From Melampsora larici-populina 98AG31 (taxonomy: Eukaryota; Basidiomycota; Pucciniomycetes; Pucciniales; Melampsoraceae): a stretch of 64,000 nt of DNA. Shown one piece after another: positions 23,201 through 34,865 of the stretch. The DNA lies in contig NW_006768770.1 in assembly GCF_000204055.1 (NCBI RefSeq), positions 1,496,094 to 1,560,093 on the forward strand, in the 5' to 3' direction. Numbering within the stretch: position 1 is the first letter of the stretch; each line of letters opens with the position of its first letter. The notes under the pieces were generated by a model. The model did no database searches. It was given only the letters and a program-made list of their open reading frames with translations, and was not told the origin of the DNA. Made by a program: the position numbers and the translations under genes.

Positions 23201-25478
23201 TATTGAATTTTCTCGACCTCAAGCAGGTATCCACATCAAAATACCGCTGTTTGGATCCAATCCAACACCTCTGGTGATTGTGCAAGACCCAAAACATGCA
23301 CGCAAGACAGGAGCTAATCAACTGCTATCTGGAGCTCGACTTCTTGCGTTTGGTAAATACTACATAAACATAGGTCACATGGTATTGTTGATGCAGGACG
23401 AAAATAGTTCCCTTTATCAAAAGGATGTATTTAACATTGACAGGCAAGATGACGGACGAGCCTATCGATCCCTCAACAATGATACACTTGAACTTGCTTT
23501 GCAACATCCGGAATGTACTGGACTCGCTGTGTACTTGTTTATCATAGGTGAATTGGTTGACGCATGGCTCAGCAACTCTGCTTCACATGAAGAACGTATC
23601 CTATCGTCACATACAGCCGATGTATTTCTAAAGCGTTGGAAAGCCTTTCTCAAAGAACAGTACGACGACACAGACGGGCTCATGTCATTAGATCGAAATG
23701 GTATTTCTCACCCGGCTTGGAAAATATTTAGCCAACTTGCTTCCTCGCTTGTTGCTTTGATCATCTCGCATCGCGAGCACTTCCCAGATGCGCCCTTCGT
23801 ACCTTGGAAGCATGGAACTGAGGCGTGTGAACACATCTTTGGTTGGATGCGGGTGATTTTGCCCAAATTCACAATGCTTGATGCACGACAAATGATGCCC
23901 AAGATATTCACAATCATCAGACGCATCATGTTGAAGAGAATCAAGATGCCCAAATCTGAACACATTCACGCAGGTATGTGAAGTACTTCAAAAATGATTT
24001 CCCTGAATAATGCTCATGATTCGTTATTCCCTGTTACACAGGCTACAACCTTTCCTTCTCGGACGAACCAGCTTCGCTTGAACAGGCGAAGCTTCTCAAG
24101 ATATTTCCTTCCGACCAGAGGATTCATAGTATCATGGCTTTAGCAGAGAAGCGTGCCCAGACCTTGATTGAATTCACTGGCATGCAGGTGGTTTCGCGTG
24201 CTAAACCTACCCCCTCGGATCATCAACACAACCCTGATGAATCACACATTGATGAAGATCACAGTGTTTCGGTTGGAATTACAAAACGCTACGATATAGT
24301 TTATCAAGAAGATGAAAACGATCCACAACTTGGAGCGAGCTTACACGCAGCTGCTAGTATCACTCAAGAACGTCACAATCTTGACTGTGACCTCGATTCT
24401 CTGGATGATGTCACTATTGAATCAGTTGAGCTGAACGCAAATCGAATGTCAATTTCAAGTCTATTGAACCCTAAAGGTGAGGTGAAATCATGTGTAATTT
24501 TTTGTATGATTCATCTTACCAATCCAAGCTGACACGCAAGTATTCCAGAGCCTCATGTTGATCGATCTCCGCAGGACTCAGCCGCAGAGTTGGATTTAGT
24601 TATTGAATCAACTCGCAATCTAGTGGTAGATTCATGTGGAAAGCGGGTACTGGACAATAAACTCCTATGCTCAATACGATCAATCCACGATAGTGAAGTT
24701 CGGAAAAACAAAGGAAACGAGCGACGCCGAAAACGTCACAACCCGCACCAAGAACCAGACAGTGCTCCAGCTAAACTAAACCCCAGTGATTGTTCCAAGC
24801 TGGTGTCTATCCTGGTGCGCGACGTGGAAGGCCTTGAAAAATCAATCGCACGGCTTCATCGATGGAACATCTGTGTCAGACTGGACATCAATCGATTGGC
24901 CCAAAATACCAGTACGAAGCTCGACATAGATTTACAGCTTTTGTATAAATCTGGCACGGTTTCAAAGCAAAATCCATTGGAAGAAGGTAAATGGGTAGTC
25001 GTTATCAAAGACTCGGTACGTCAATCCTATACCTCTTGTAACGATGGGTCCACTGACCTACCTTTGCACGGTTATGCAGGTTCTTTATATTGGAAAGATC
25101 TTAGCAATCTATGCTTATAAAAGTGGACGTCACCAATGGCTCAAGTCCAGTGATACCCGCGAAAAAATTTCATATATATCAACACAGCTTTACCTTTACG
25201 ATGACAACCACCCTTCGGCTATGGGTTACCGCCGAGAAACTCCTGATAGACTGATACTGACTCATCTAGAGATGCCACACATACACTATGTGTTTCCCAA
25301 GACGAATGCGATGAATATCACCGAGCCTCAACCGCACTGTGCCTGGCTACCACAGAAGGTATGGGAGATGTTGCAAGAAATGAATCGGACATCGTATATC
25401 CAGAGTGTTGAAGAAGCCTTGGCCCAATTACGCGCCCAGAAGAAAGCACAACACCCAGCAAGTGATGACAAGTTGTAG
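20275..25478 (+). pseudogene. DDE transposase-like gene (P-superfamily-like?), broken by a MITE and a TGA
   Basis: Exons 20275-20614, 20672-21331, 21407-22904, 22977-23973, 24042-24476, 24549-25015 and 25080-25478 keep phase. A zinc-ribbon-like CTRCKL...CHCG motif is near the end of exon 2. Candidate catalytic acids are in VAVGTDETV, SLGSDGAATEM and HGTEACEHIFGWMR. DPKHARKTGANQLLSGARLL resembles the conserved P-element/THAP9 region, but the superfamily is not certain. Exon 3 is split by a 375-bp hAT-type MITE (22237-22611). After removing it and one target copy, the frame resumes but meets a TGA just before SRRYIRANEDLQMAEG. GTATGAA motifs on both sides suggest an old autonomous element. It is non-functional as read. 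Confidence 0.6.
22237..22611. mobile_element. hAT-type MITE, 375 bp, in transposase exon
   Basis: The termini AACCCTGTGCCAGCAACGCA and, inverted, CAACCCTGGGCCAGCAACGC match over ~20 bp. The 8-bp CTCTTGCC is duplicated at 22229-22236 and 22612-22619, the hallmark length for hAT elements. The interior is GC-rich with many TTGCG/CGCAA words, unlike the flanking coding sequence, and has no ORF of its own. Confidence 0.9.
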
Positions 25479-26348
25479 TTGCACAGTCTTGTATCTTAAA
25501 AAAACATGAATCTCATTGTGCAGCACATATTAACTATGAGTACATACATAAAATACCTATTGTTTCTGATAACCGTCCAACTAGTTGCCCCAAAGCTCGA
25601 TTTTCATGTTTTTTTTTTACATTTTTTGACCAAAAAAAATAAGTTTTATTTTCATTAACACACCTAAAAACAAGTTACCAAACGTGGAGGTCTGGGAGGT
25701 ATGAGAACCAAATTTTGGTTGACCATACCACCAACACCCTCCAAAACGTAGGGGTGAAAGACGTATGAAACCCGGGATTTTGAAAAAAATCAATCTTTTT
25801 TTGGGTATGAAAAAGGATCCCACTATTTAGCGCCCTCGGAACCGTATCCGGCGCCCTCTTTCGGGTCGGACACGGGGCTATAAACAAATGAGGAGCCCCT
25901 TTCTAAAAAAAAGGGGCAAAAAGGGGCACCCATTATTTAATTTATTACCTTCTTCCTTTCCGTCCGGCTGGTACATACACGTCCATAACTTCTCACACCT
26001 TTTTTCGATGTTTTTATCACGTCGTTCTTCCTCTTTGTCTCGCTTGTACAAATCTCACACCTAGCACCTAGCTAGTTCTGGTCACAAGACCGATGACTGT
26101 AATTGGCATAAAATTATTATATCATATTGAAAGCATAGCATAGCAGGCATAGGTTGAGCGCATAGGAGCCACTACAAAGAGAGACAAGAACAAGATTCCA
26201 TATGGGGCATACGAGAGAAAGCGAGACAGCCACAACAAAAGAAAAAGAATGACCGAGAGCATTGGTCTACATAAAGCATGACTCACTACCACAAGAAAGA
26301 GAAAGCAAAAAGAGAAAACAACACGTGTCACACAAAGAAACAGACCAA
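25479..26348. other. Spacer between the DDE-like gene and the MULE-OTU gene
   Basis: The first part carries GTATGARA motifs (25698-25812) and a GC-rich CGCCCTC/CCGTATCCGG segment, and the rest is pyrimidine-rich. No gene is seen. The left end of the Mutator element probably lies here but I could not define it. Confidence 0.45.
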
Positions 26349-29300
26349 CTAACAAACCCACATATCTAACTGCACTCGATACTTTTTAATCCAATCAGGA
26401 ATTTCGGTCTCAGTTATTGTAGGTGAGAGGATATCACCGTATATTCCCGGTAATGGAATTGATCCAACCCCACCACCCAAATTCGCAAAATGATCACCAT
26501 CCACAAAGGCCAAAAGGATTGGATTATTCCTGTTGGGTGGAGTACGATACGGGAAAAAGGTGTAACAGTTCGATTCTTTCGGATTTAAGAGAATGACAGG
26601 GCATTCATACACACTGGCAATGACGTAGCCTGTGTAAGGCATGCGCATCCAGAACTCCTCACCACATCTAGCCTCTTGGGGTTGAAGTCGATGAAGAAGA
26701 TCTTCAACGATTTCCACTGCGGCAGGTGAAGCACGTCGAGTCGTCACACGCCGAGACTTCATTCCGGGTGCAGTCGAGATTAGTTGTTCATGGGACTCCC
26801 GATGAGCCAGCAGTTCTTCGCGTAAGTGGCGACGAACCAATACATAAGAATCTTCCTTATTACATCGCAGGGCATTAGCTATTGCGTAAAAACCACAGTT
26901 GCCAAAACGGGGTGGATCGTAGATAGTCTTGATGTGTGGAATGACTATACGAGGTAATTGTTTCAATATTCTTCGTTCGCCTGGTTTAACCAGTGTGCTC
27001 TTTTCTAATGCGCGAGCTGAAATTGGCTGAGAAGTGTTAGCAACGAGTGAGGTGGTGGTAGCTGGTGCGGGCTTCTTTGTAAGCCGGTGATTGTGATTAA
27101 GCGAGGTGCCATTCATCTCATACATTTCAGCTGGCATTGGAAAAACTGCAACTCCATACTTTCGGCTTGATTCCAACGTCTCCTTGACTTGCGGATCCCT
27201 TCGGTCCAAGTTCAGATCTTCAGCAATCAAACATATCGCCACTTCGGGAATCAGGACTTGTCGAATTAAGGAATCGGGAGTGAGAGGTGCAGCTTGATGC
27301 AAACCGAGATGATGTGGTGACATTTGATCATTGATGAAGATGTTCTCTAGGGTTCTTACAAACACTTCATACCCTTGATATCCGTAACTATTGGGACAAA
27401 GCAAAAATTGACTCTATTTAGTCCTATAAGCAAAGGAGCAAGCATGGGTAGGGTACTCATCATCCCGGGAGCTCAACCTCAATGTTAAGCATATTTGACA
27501 GAGTATCAATACTCTTGCTATTACGTTTCTTTTTCATGGCGTAATCCAAGTAAGGCGAAGGTTCAGTTTGGTTGATAATGTTGCTCAATAGATGTGTATG
27601 CTCCTTGATACGGCTGTCGCGCAAATGAAGGATAAGAGTTAGTCAAAGGTACGTCATACATCATACAAAGATTAATGTATGGTACTTACTTGTGCAAATT
27701 ATCAAAATCGATAATAGTAGGCCATCCTTTGCTCACTCCGTGTGGAATGGTCTCACATTCTGCCCGATGTAATTCACAATACTCAGCGGTTTGGGTCCAC
27801 TGCGCAAAATAACCTGCATGAGCATGAGGTAAGGCACGAGCGAGCAAAACCAAACCAAAAACTCACCGACAAAGACTTGCCCCCGCTGATTGGAATTGCC
27901 AAGAGAAGAGCCTTCAAATCGGTAAGATTTTTGGAAGGCGCTTCGGGGAGGGGATCCTCGCAGAATTCACAGAGTCCTTCATCTTGGGCATCTTGATCTT
28001 GACCATCTAGTCCTTCTGAATCCGAGTCACTGATGTCATCAGCGCCCACTACATCCTCCCTCTCCTGCGCTTCAACCATGTCATAGAAATCATTGAGCAA
28101 AGCTTCTTCCTCAGCTTCGGGTAAAGCTTCTTCCTCAGCTTCGGGTAAAGCTTCTTCCTCAGCTTCGGGTTCGGAATCATCAAGCAAGGCTTCTTCTTTT
28201 GTAATTGACTTGTTCGAAACCCGTTTTGAACTTGAACCAACACGATTTGTCGAAGTTTGACTTGCTCGAAGAGGACAGGTTGTAATATTGTGACCGGGAG
28301 TCAAGCAAAGGCTGCATTTGCTGACCCGAGGACGTTTCGCAGCCTCATCAAGCTCCAGGTCCGATTTCCATCGCCCATCAGGTGAGGCTAGGCGTTTTGC
28401 TTTGGAACCTTTGGCGAAAGAAGCTCGAGGTCGACCTCGAGTATCCGTTTTGACCTCAGCGTTCATGATTGGGATGATAGAATATTGTCCAGTCTCGAGC
28501 AGAATGATTTCGTTATATAGCTTCCGAAGATAATGTTCATTTAACTGAAGTAATTGATCAAACTTGACACGTGACGCGGCGATAAGTCCTTCGTGAGTAT
28601 CGGGGGCAATGTCCATTTGTAGCTTCCACTGGACATGTATCAAGTCAGGCGACAGATGATCCATTTTTTCTCGCGCTTCAGCTAGATCATGTGAACAAGG
28701 GAGCCCCCAGGCCCCTCGAAAAGTGTTGGTGCATGGTTGTTGAAGGGAGTTGGGCAACAAGTCGTATTGAAGTTTTAGCTTTTTGAGGGCAAAATGAGAT
28801 ACAACGCCGTTTAAGTCTTTGAAGAAATCTGGAAGGCCTTGAAGCGTCTTGGTCTTTTCAATCCCCACCGAAACCATGATTTCGTTGGTTTGATGGTCCT
28901 CAAACCGTTTGAAGGCATTGAAGCAGGTCAGGAAATCGTTATTGCGACCATCAAGGAATCGTTTGGCTCGGAAATGGCTGCCTTCAACACGTGAGGTCGA
29001 AGAATTACCGAAGTGGTGAGTTTTTGAAGTGAATAAGTTGACAAACTTTTCCGTACAACCTAGCCAAGTACTTTCCAAATAACCATAAACATCATGCGCT
29101 TGGGCAACCTTGCTGACAGCCTGAAGGTTAGTATCATAAGACTCCTGTGTAGATGATGAGATAAATGTATTCCAAAGTTTCATGAACTCAGTCCACTCTG
29201 GTTCTGAAAACTTGCTCTTGCAATTTTTCGCCACGTTGATGTTGATGTGCCATACACATAGAATGTGCGTTGACTCGGGAAATACCTGCGCAATAGCGTT

Positions 29301-30474
29301 GTAGAGCGCAGGTTCAGCATCTGTTGCAAAAGTCTCAGGTGACTTGAAGTCGTTGGATCTGTGCGAATTTTGAAAACAAACTTCTTTAAGTTGGGATAAG
29401 GCCCATTTGTATTGATCCTGTTTTTCGTTGTTCAAAAAACACATTGCGACGGTAAAAGAGCGATGTGTATTTGTCGTCCCGACAATGTGTAATAGGGGGA
29501 GGTTGAAACGGTTGGTCTTATATGTGCAATCTAAGCTGAGGACCGTTGGGAAACGTCGAGCTAACCGGATTCCAGAGGGACTAGCAAAGAAGAGGTTCAG
29601 AAGGGTACCATCGGATGCTGTTAATGTGCGGTGGGCCCACTGGCTAGCAACGATGAGATCAAATAATCCTTGAATAGGACTGCGACCATTGAGCCAATTC
29701 TCCCTCTGTCGAGATTGAACATTGTGAATATCCCTTAACAAGGGTTGAGATCCTGGTTGAACATCGATGAGAGATCTGATCAACGACGGGCGACAGCCTG
29801 CTGATGAAAGCACGTCAATCGATGAAGAAGTGCCTGAATTGAATCTCCGGTAAATAGCCATATTGTGAGGTTGATCAAAAGGCTCGTGATTGTGATTGAG
29901 TTTTTCAGGATTCTTGGTGTCTTGACATACAATCCATCGGTCAGTGTTGGCTCGGTAATTGAGTGACACCTCGAACAGACAGCCTGTCTTTTTGGATGAA
30001 GATGAACGCTTCTGAGCAACCGAGGGAACTTTGTGGCCAAGAGAGCACCAGAGATAAAGTCGAATGGTCTGTTGATTGAATGTTTTATGACTCTTGATGG
30101 CGACAGCGTATCCTTGATGTTGGGCCACTGCGTGAAGATACATCATGCCATTTTCCAATTCGATAAATGGTTTTCCGGTTTTAGGTCCTTCAAGCAAACG
30201 AACAGGTGTGGCGCCTGTTGATAAACATGTCAAAATGAATTGTCAGCTTTCAGAACGAAGAAGGTAAAGTACGTGTAAAATGACGTACCAATAGGAGGCC
30301 AGTCCGAATCTCTTTCATTGTTGTCTAACGCAATTTGAATCGCGTCTTGTTCATTGTTGTCCGAGGTCAATTGAATTGGAACGTCAATGTTGGCAGTACC
30401 AGGTAAACCCATGATGGGTGTACCTGTCGGAGTAGAAGCAGGTGACTGAGCAAGCAGAGGGAGCGGTCCAGTAT
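26349..30474 (-). CDS. Mutator-like transposase fused to OTU cysteine protease domain
   Basis: The exons are 30474-30289 (5' end in the gap), 30214-27867, 27799-27690, 27613-27478 and 27413-26349, all phase-consistent. An N-terminal FAR1-like DNA-binding part (GYAVAIKSHKTF...WCSLGHK) precedes a MULE transposase core with candidate acids in LSLDCTYKTNRF, FATDAEPALY and SRVEGSHFR. Next come a CCHC knuckle (CSLCLTPGHNITTC), a repeated EAEEEALP acidic segment, and an OTU fold with the catalytic Cys in PPRFGNCGFYAIANAL and His in FVDGDHFANL. The last intron (GTTGAG..AAATAG, 64 nt) removes an in-frame TGA at 27460-27462. If it is not spliced, transposase and OTU would be two genes. No stop interrupts the model. 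Confidence 0.8.
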
Positions 30475-30574
30475 NNNNNNNNNNNNNNNNNNNNNNNNNN
30501 NNNNNNNNNNNNNNNNNNNNNNNNNNNNNNNNNNNNNNNNNNNNNNNNNNNNNNNNNNNNNNNNNNNNNNNNNN
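30475..30574. other. Assembly gap of 100 Ns
   Basis: The run of exactly 100 N is a placeholder of unknown true length. It truncates the 5' end of the MULE-OTU gene and abuts a strong GC-rich foldback, a likely cause of the break. Confidence 0.95.
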
Positions 30575-30698
30575 ATTTTTTTGGCAGTAAATTTGAATTC
30601 TGGGCCCGGACTTGTGCCCAGAAAATCAAGATTTACTGCCAAAAAAAATCCGGGCACGCGCCCGGGCACGTGCCCGGATTCTACTTTGTATCCCCTAA
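30575..30698. repeat. GC-rich foldback / truncated MITE next to the gap
   Basis: TTTTTTTGGCAGTAAAT pairs with ATTTACTGCCAAAAAAA downstream, with an inner TCTGGGC/GCCCAGA stem. Palindromic GCCCGGGCAC words follow, ending TTCTACTTTGTATCCCCTAA. The terminal 21 bp recurs inverted at 30802-30822 with one mismatch. Confidence 0.8.
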
Positions 30699-30801
30699 AT
30701 GTCCTGTACTGTGGTGTCTGGCCATTACATGATCATGGGAGAACTGATCAAGGTTCTGCATACAAGCTCAATTTTTTGACAGTGAGATTGCAGGCCAACA
30801 C

Positions 30802-30920
30802 TTAGGAGATACAAAGTAGAATATATGCCCGATTTTTTGCCCAGAAAATCCCAATTTACAGCCAGAATAATTCTGGCCACAAGGACAGGCATGTTCCCAA
30901 ATTCTGCATTGTATCCCATT
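30802..30920. mobile_element. Short MITE, possibly Harbinger-like
   Basis: It begins TTAGGAGATACAAAGTAGAA and ends ATTCTGCATTGTATCCCATTA, an imperfect inverted repeat with TTA at each end. Its interior is a diverged copy of the foldback at 30613-30697 (GCCCAGAAAATC...TTTACNGCCA). The TTA flank fits the 3-bp target of Harbinger elements, but the assignment is tentative. Confidence 0.5.
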
Positions 30921-32402
30921 ATTATTTTCACACTTAACAGTTGTTGAAGTTTCTCTACCAGCCCCCCACACCCGTGCAGGGCAGTGAATGTACTGCACCA
31001 TTGGGTAGACAACCAAGGACTGTGCTGTGTTGCAAAGTAGCACAGTGGGGCAAAAATGAGGACTCCCCTGTGTTGCATGCATAAAAATGCAGTGAAGCTC
31101 ACCACAGGGGTAATAATTTGGTAGGAGAAAGCAGCTGGCACCTGCAGGAAACTGTGCTGTGCTGCAATGCCATTTTGAACAGTGGCTAAAATATGACTGG
31201 GCCCTTGCAGTGAAGGATGGTGTAGTGGTGCTTTTGGCAAAACCCAATGTGTTGGTGACCAGAGCACCCATGGTTTGTGTCAGCCCCTGAGCCCTATGTA
31301 TAAGTAGACACAGAAAGTATATGTCACCCCCGGGGCCACACTTACTCACACTATATACACTGTAGTGATCTTTTGGCCCCAAGGTTGTTGTATCTTTTCT
31401 GTCCCTACTTGTACAGGACCACAGACTAACAAACACACATGTAAATATATGTAACTTGGCTAAAACTATAATACTCATACTTTTGATCTCTTTGAGCTTA
31501 GTCAACTTGCTCTTGAGAGATCTAATATTTATTTATTTTGTTAAAGAATTTAAGACAGAGTTATTTGAATCTATTCATAAGGTCATAATCAGCAACAAGA
31601 AAAATAAATAAATACATCAAAAAGTCAAAAATCATAGGTATATCAAGTTGTGAAATGGTCTTTGAGGGTATAATTATTTAGTTTGAGGGTTCAAAAAGCT
31701 TATAATCTAAAAGAGAAGGATAAAATTAGTCAGGAATAACTATGATCATGAGAATTGATAAGGGAGGAGAGGAGAGGAGAGAAGGAAACCCAAAAAGTGA
31801 GGGTATGACAGATACAATTCTTATGTAATGATCTGCTTAGTTAGAATTGAGGGTGGCCAAGAGTTTTAGAGGGATTTTAGGTTATTCCAAAGATGGACCA
31901 TGATTGTAATGCTGTGTATGAAGTGAGTAGAAGAAGAAGAAAGGGAGCAAAATGTGCATAAAAGTGGTCATGGGAGTAAACATTGTCTGAAAATAGTAGT
32001 TTTTCATCAACCACATATGTCAAATCTGGTCTGATCAGTCTGTGTAAGGTATCAATCAACACTTAGTTATGTACCCCCTTCAAATTGATAGTAGCTGAAG
32101 TGTTGTGAAAAAGGTATAAAAGATCAATGTGGAAATTAATGAAATCTGAATCCCCAAATTTGCCTTGCATGTGCATATATAAAATGACTTTTGGACATGT
32201 AACTCATTCAAAAACCTTATGTCATCAATCTTTACAACTCAATGACTCATTCATCACACATCATAAATAGCTCCTGTGATACCAAGATATGATCAGAATC
32301 ATGAGATCTACAAGATTAACTTCAGTAATCAAAAATCAGAGCACTTTGTAAAACATCTGTAATGTTGAAAACAATGTTTAAAAAACAGAAAATCTAACAT
32401 TA
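30921..32402. other. AT-rich intergenic DNA
   Basis: Only unsupported minus-strand frames (30725-31505) and a short GGAGA-rich run near 31765 are seen. No gene is called. Confidence 0.45.
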
Positions 32403-32575
32403 GCCATGTTCAAAATCCGCACTCAAAGTTGACCCGGTTTCAAGAGAACCCCGTTGACCCAGTTGCTCTTTGGCAGTAACTTTGTGTATCAAGTTGACAT
32501 TTGTTGACAGCTCACAGCCAATGAGTCAACTGGGTTGACTAGGTTTTTTGGAACCGGGTCAACTTTGAGCATGGC
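32403..32575. mobile_element. Foldback MITE, 173 bp, TA-flanked
   Basis: The two halves are inverted: GCCATG...CTCAAAGTTGACCCGGTT on the left matches the reverse complement of AACCGGGTCAACTTTGAGCATGGC on the right. The match extends over about 60 bp, with a 13-bp extra segment on the left. TA lies at both edges. A diverged direct copy of its central part (TTTGTGTATC...TTGACAGCT..CAGCCAA) follows at about 32612-32705. Confidence 0.75.
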
Positions 32576-33683
32576 TAAACCTAACCCGGTTGACAGAAAA
32601 ATCTGGTACACCCAGTTGGGTTTTTGGTGGTAAATTTGTGTATCTATTGATAGCTCTTGACAGCTTCCAGCCAAAAAGTTGACCAGGTGTATTGGGTTTT
32701 TGTGCAAATGGGTTATAAGGTTTGAACACAGCTCTTCTGCAAGACAATTCATCAAACCTTTTGTCCTGTCTGAGAAAAACTCATTAAAAAAAGTGGACAA
32801 GAGAGGTTCAAATTTTTTTTTTTGAAAAGTAAAAAAAAACACTAAATATATTTGAAGTTTCAAAATTTCTTCATAGGATGTAAAGATCAAATTGGTCTTT
32901 GTAATTGATGTCACTATTAATCTAGTGGGATAAATGATTTCAAAACAGTATAGTCTAATCAAGTGATCATTCTTGAAGTATCACATGATGGGTACATATT
33001 TTGGATTGGGGGTGTGCCCAGTGTGCCTTTTTGAATTACTAAAAGGTGCTCCTATAGTGGGGGCATCAGGGTGTGCCTTTTGAGGATGAAAAATCACAAT
33101 CAAAAATGAATTTTTGAAAAAAAAAAACATTGGTGAAAATTTTTGAAAGGCAAAACAAACTGATATTTTTTTCAAATCACTCTGAACCAATCCCAAAAGC
33201 AGTTTTTCAAAAACTTATTGTTTCATTCAGAAATCCATCTTTTAGTTTATGGTATGTACATCTAATCCATCAGCTCATACTCCATCAATTCTCAGATCAA
33301 AAACTCAATTACATACAACCACATGACCTTTTTTAGATTAAACAAGTTCCAGTACATACACCGTTCAAATAGATCAAACCTCAATGATTTTCTTGTTGTT
33401 GTTGTTGTTATTATTTGTAAGGCAATCACTTTGCTTCATTTACCACCTCTCATGTAACTTTAAGTTTAGTAAAGGTTCAAACCTCAATCCAAAAAAACAA
33501 TTTTCTAAAAAATACATCAAGACTTATCAACCAAATTAAAATCTGATTCCATCAAACTAATTAAATCCATGCAGCCAATTTTTATCAAACCAAGTGATTG
33601 TAAGATCTTTTATGAATGCTTCTTTGCTATGTAGAATCATCTTTTTGTTCAAATCCATCATTACAACAATTTGAGAGATTTCT

Positions 33684-34865
33684 CACTGTAAACATCATAC
33701 ACTATCCCCAAGTAGAACTGGGAAAATTAGGATTATTCTAGTTTTTCATCAAAAGATCTATCACTGGACACCTGAGCCACCACACCCACACTACATATGT
33801 GCAACAAGCTGATTAAATTGTTAGCTATGATGTACATACAGGTCTGCTCAGTTCTCTGCTCATCTGAAGAAGTAAATCACATGTGATACATCATGTAACT
33901 TTTTCAGTTTGACAAAATTGTCCTAAAAAATGACTACATATACTTCCATAGCTACTCATGTAATACTCTGAAAGCCAGTCAACAGTAACAGATAGGGTGT
34001 TACATGAGGTTTGATTAATGGAATTACACCAAAACTATGAGTCAGTGTATAGTGCATGGAGGCAAGACCTTGGCAATTGGGGATCAAGGAAATACAGGTA
34101 AATACTCAATAATTTGCCCTTTTGGCCCCGCCAGCTCAAATTTCAAAACCTTCAATCAGGTTGGATTCTGTTTTCCTTCATCAAGATTGTACACTCCTCA
34201 TTTGACTTGGGCTTGGCTTCCTGTCTCAAGCCAACAAGCTCTTGGGCAGCAAGTTGTGCTTTCTCTCAACTTTCTAAGACAAAAATCCACAGAGATAAAA
34301 TACAAATGACAAAAAAAGATTAATTCTTCAGAAAAGAACAAGAAACCGTTATTTTTCTCCAAAAAGATATACAGGGATTGTTCTAAGAGAGAGCATTCAA
34401 AAACTTGATTTTCTTTTTGGAAAAGTTGATGGCTTGGTATGGATTTATCATTTTGAAGAAAAACCAAAAAAGATATGCATGGAATCCTCTCGGTGAGAGC
34501 ATTCCAGAACTTTGATTGGCTGGTAGATACAACAAGTTTTGTGTTCTAGCAATCGTTTTGGGTTTGGTTTGAAATTGACAATGATTTGCCTCCACGCACT
34601 ATATGCAGTCAATCTTTGGAATGCTTTTGTCAAACCAAAAAAAATTTACAGAAAGTATTACATATGATCCACTCATCCAAATGAGCCAATAGCTGAGGCT
34701 GAGCAGCTCTGTATGTACATGATAGCTCCAAATCTTCCTATCCTTCTGCACATATGTAGTGTGTGTGCTTTGGCTCAGGTGTGTGGTGATATATCTTTCA
34801 TGACAAACTACAATCTTAATCATTTTCCCATTCTCACTTGCAGATAATGTATAATGTTTACAGTG
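33684..34865. mobile_element. CACTG-ended MITE (copy A), interrupted by a nested MITE
   Basis: The ends CACTGTAAACATCATACACT and, inverted, CACTGTAAACATTATACATT form a ~65-bp inverted repeat containing TGGGAAAAT. Without the 552-bp insertion at 34050-34601 the element is about 630 bp and aligns with copy B at 39289-39895. TTCT abuts both ends. There is no coding capacity. The termini resemble CACTA-type elements, but the target length is not consistent between copies. Confidence 0.8.
34050..34601. mobile_element. TA-target MITE, 552 bp, nested in copy A
   Basis: The termini TAGTGCATGGAGGCAA and, inverted, TAGTGCGTGGAGGCAA differ at one of 16 bases, and weaker similarity extends to ~29 bp. 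TA is duplicated at 34048-34049 and 34602-34603. Copy B retains the uninterrupted site (CAGTGTATGTAGTCAAT), which proves the boundaries. The TA target points to the Tc1/mariner superfamily. Confidence 0.9.

Noticed and set aside
27460..27462. TGA as the true end of the MULE transposase
   Set aside because: A phase-correct GTTGAG..AAATAG intron removes it and gives a smooth join to the OTU part. It remains the fallback interpretation.
30725..31505. Two overlapping minus-strand frames of 180 and 245 codons
   Set aside because: They run through MITE sequence and AT-rich DNA, change frame with the repeats and contain no recognisable motif.
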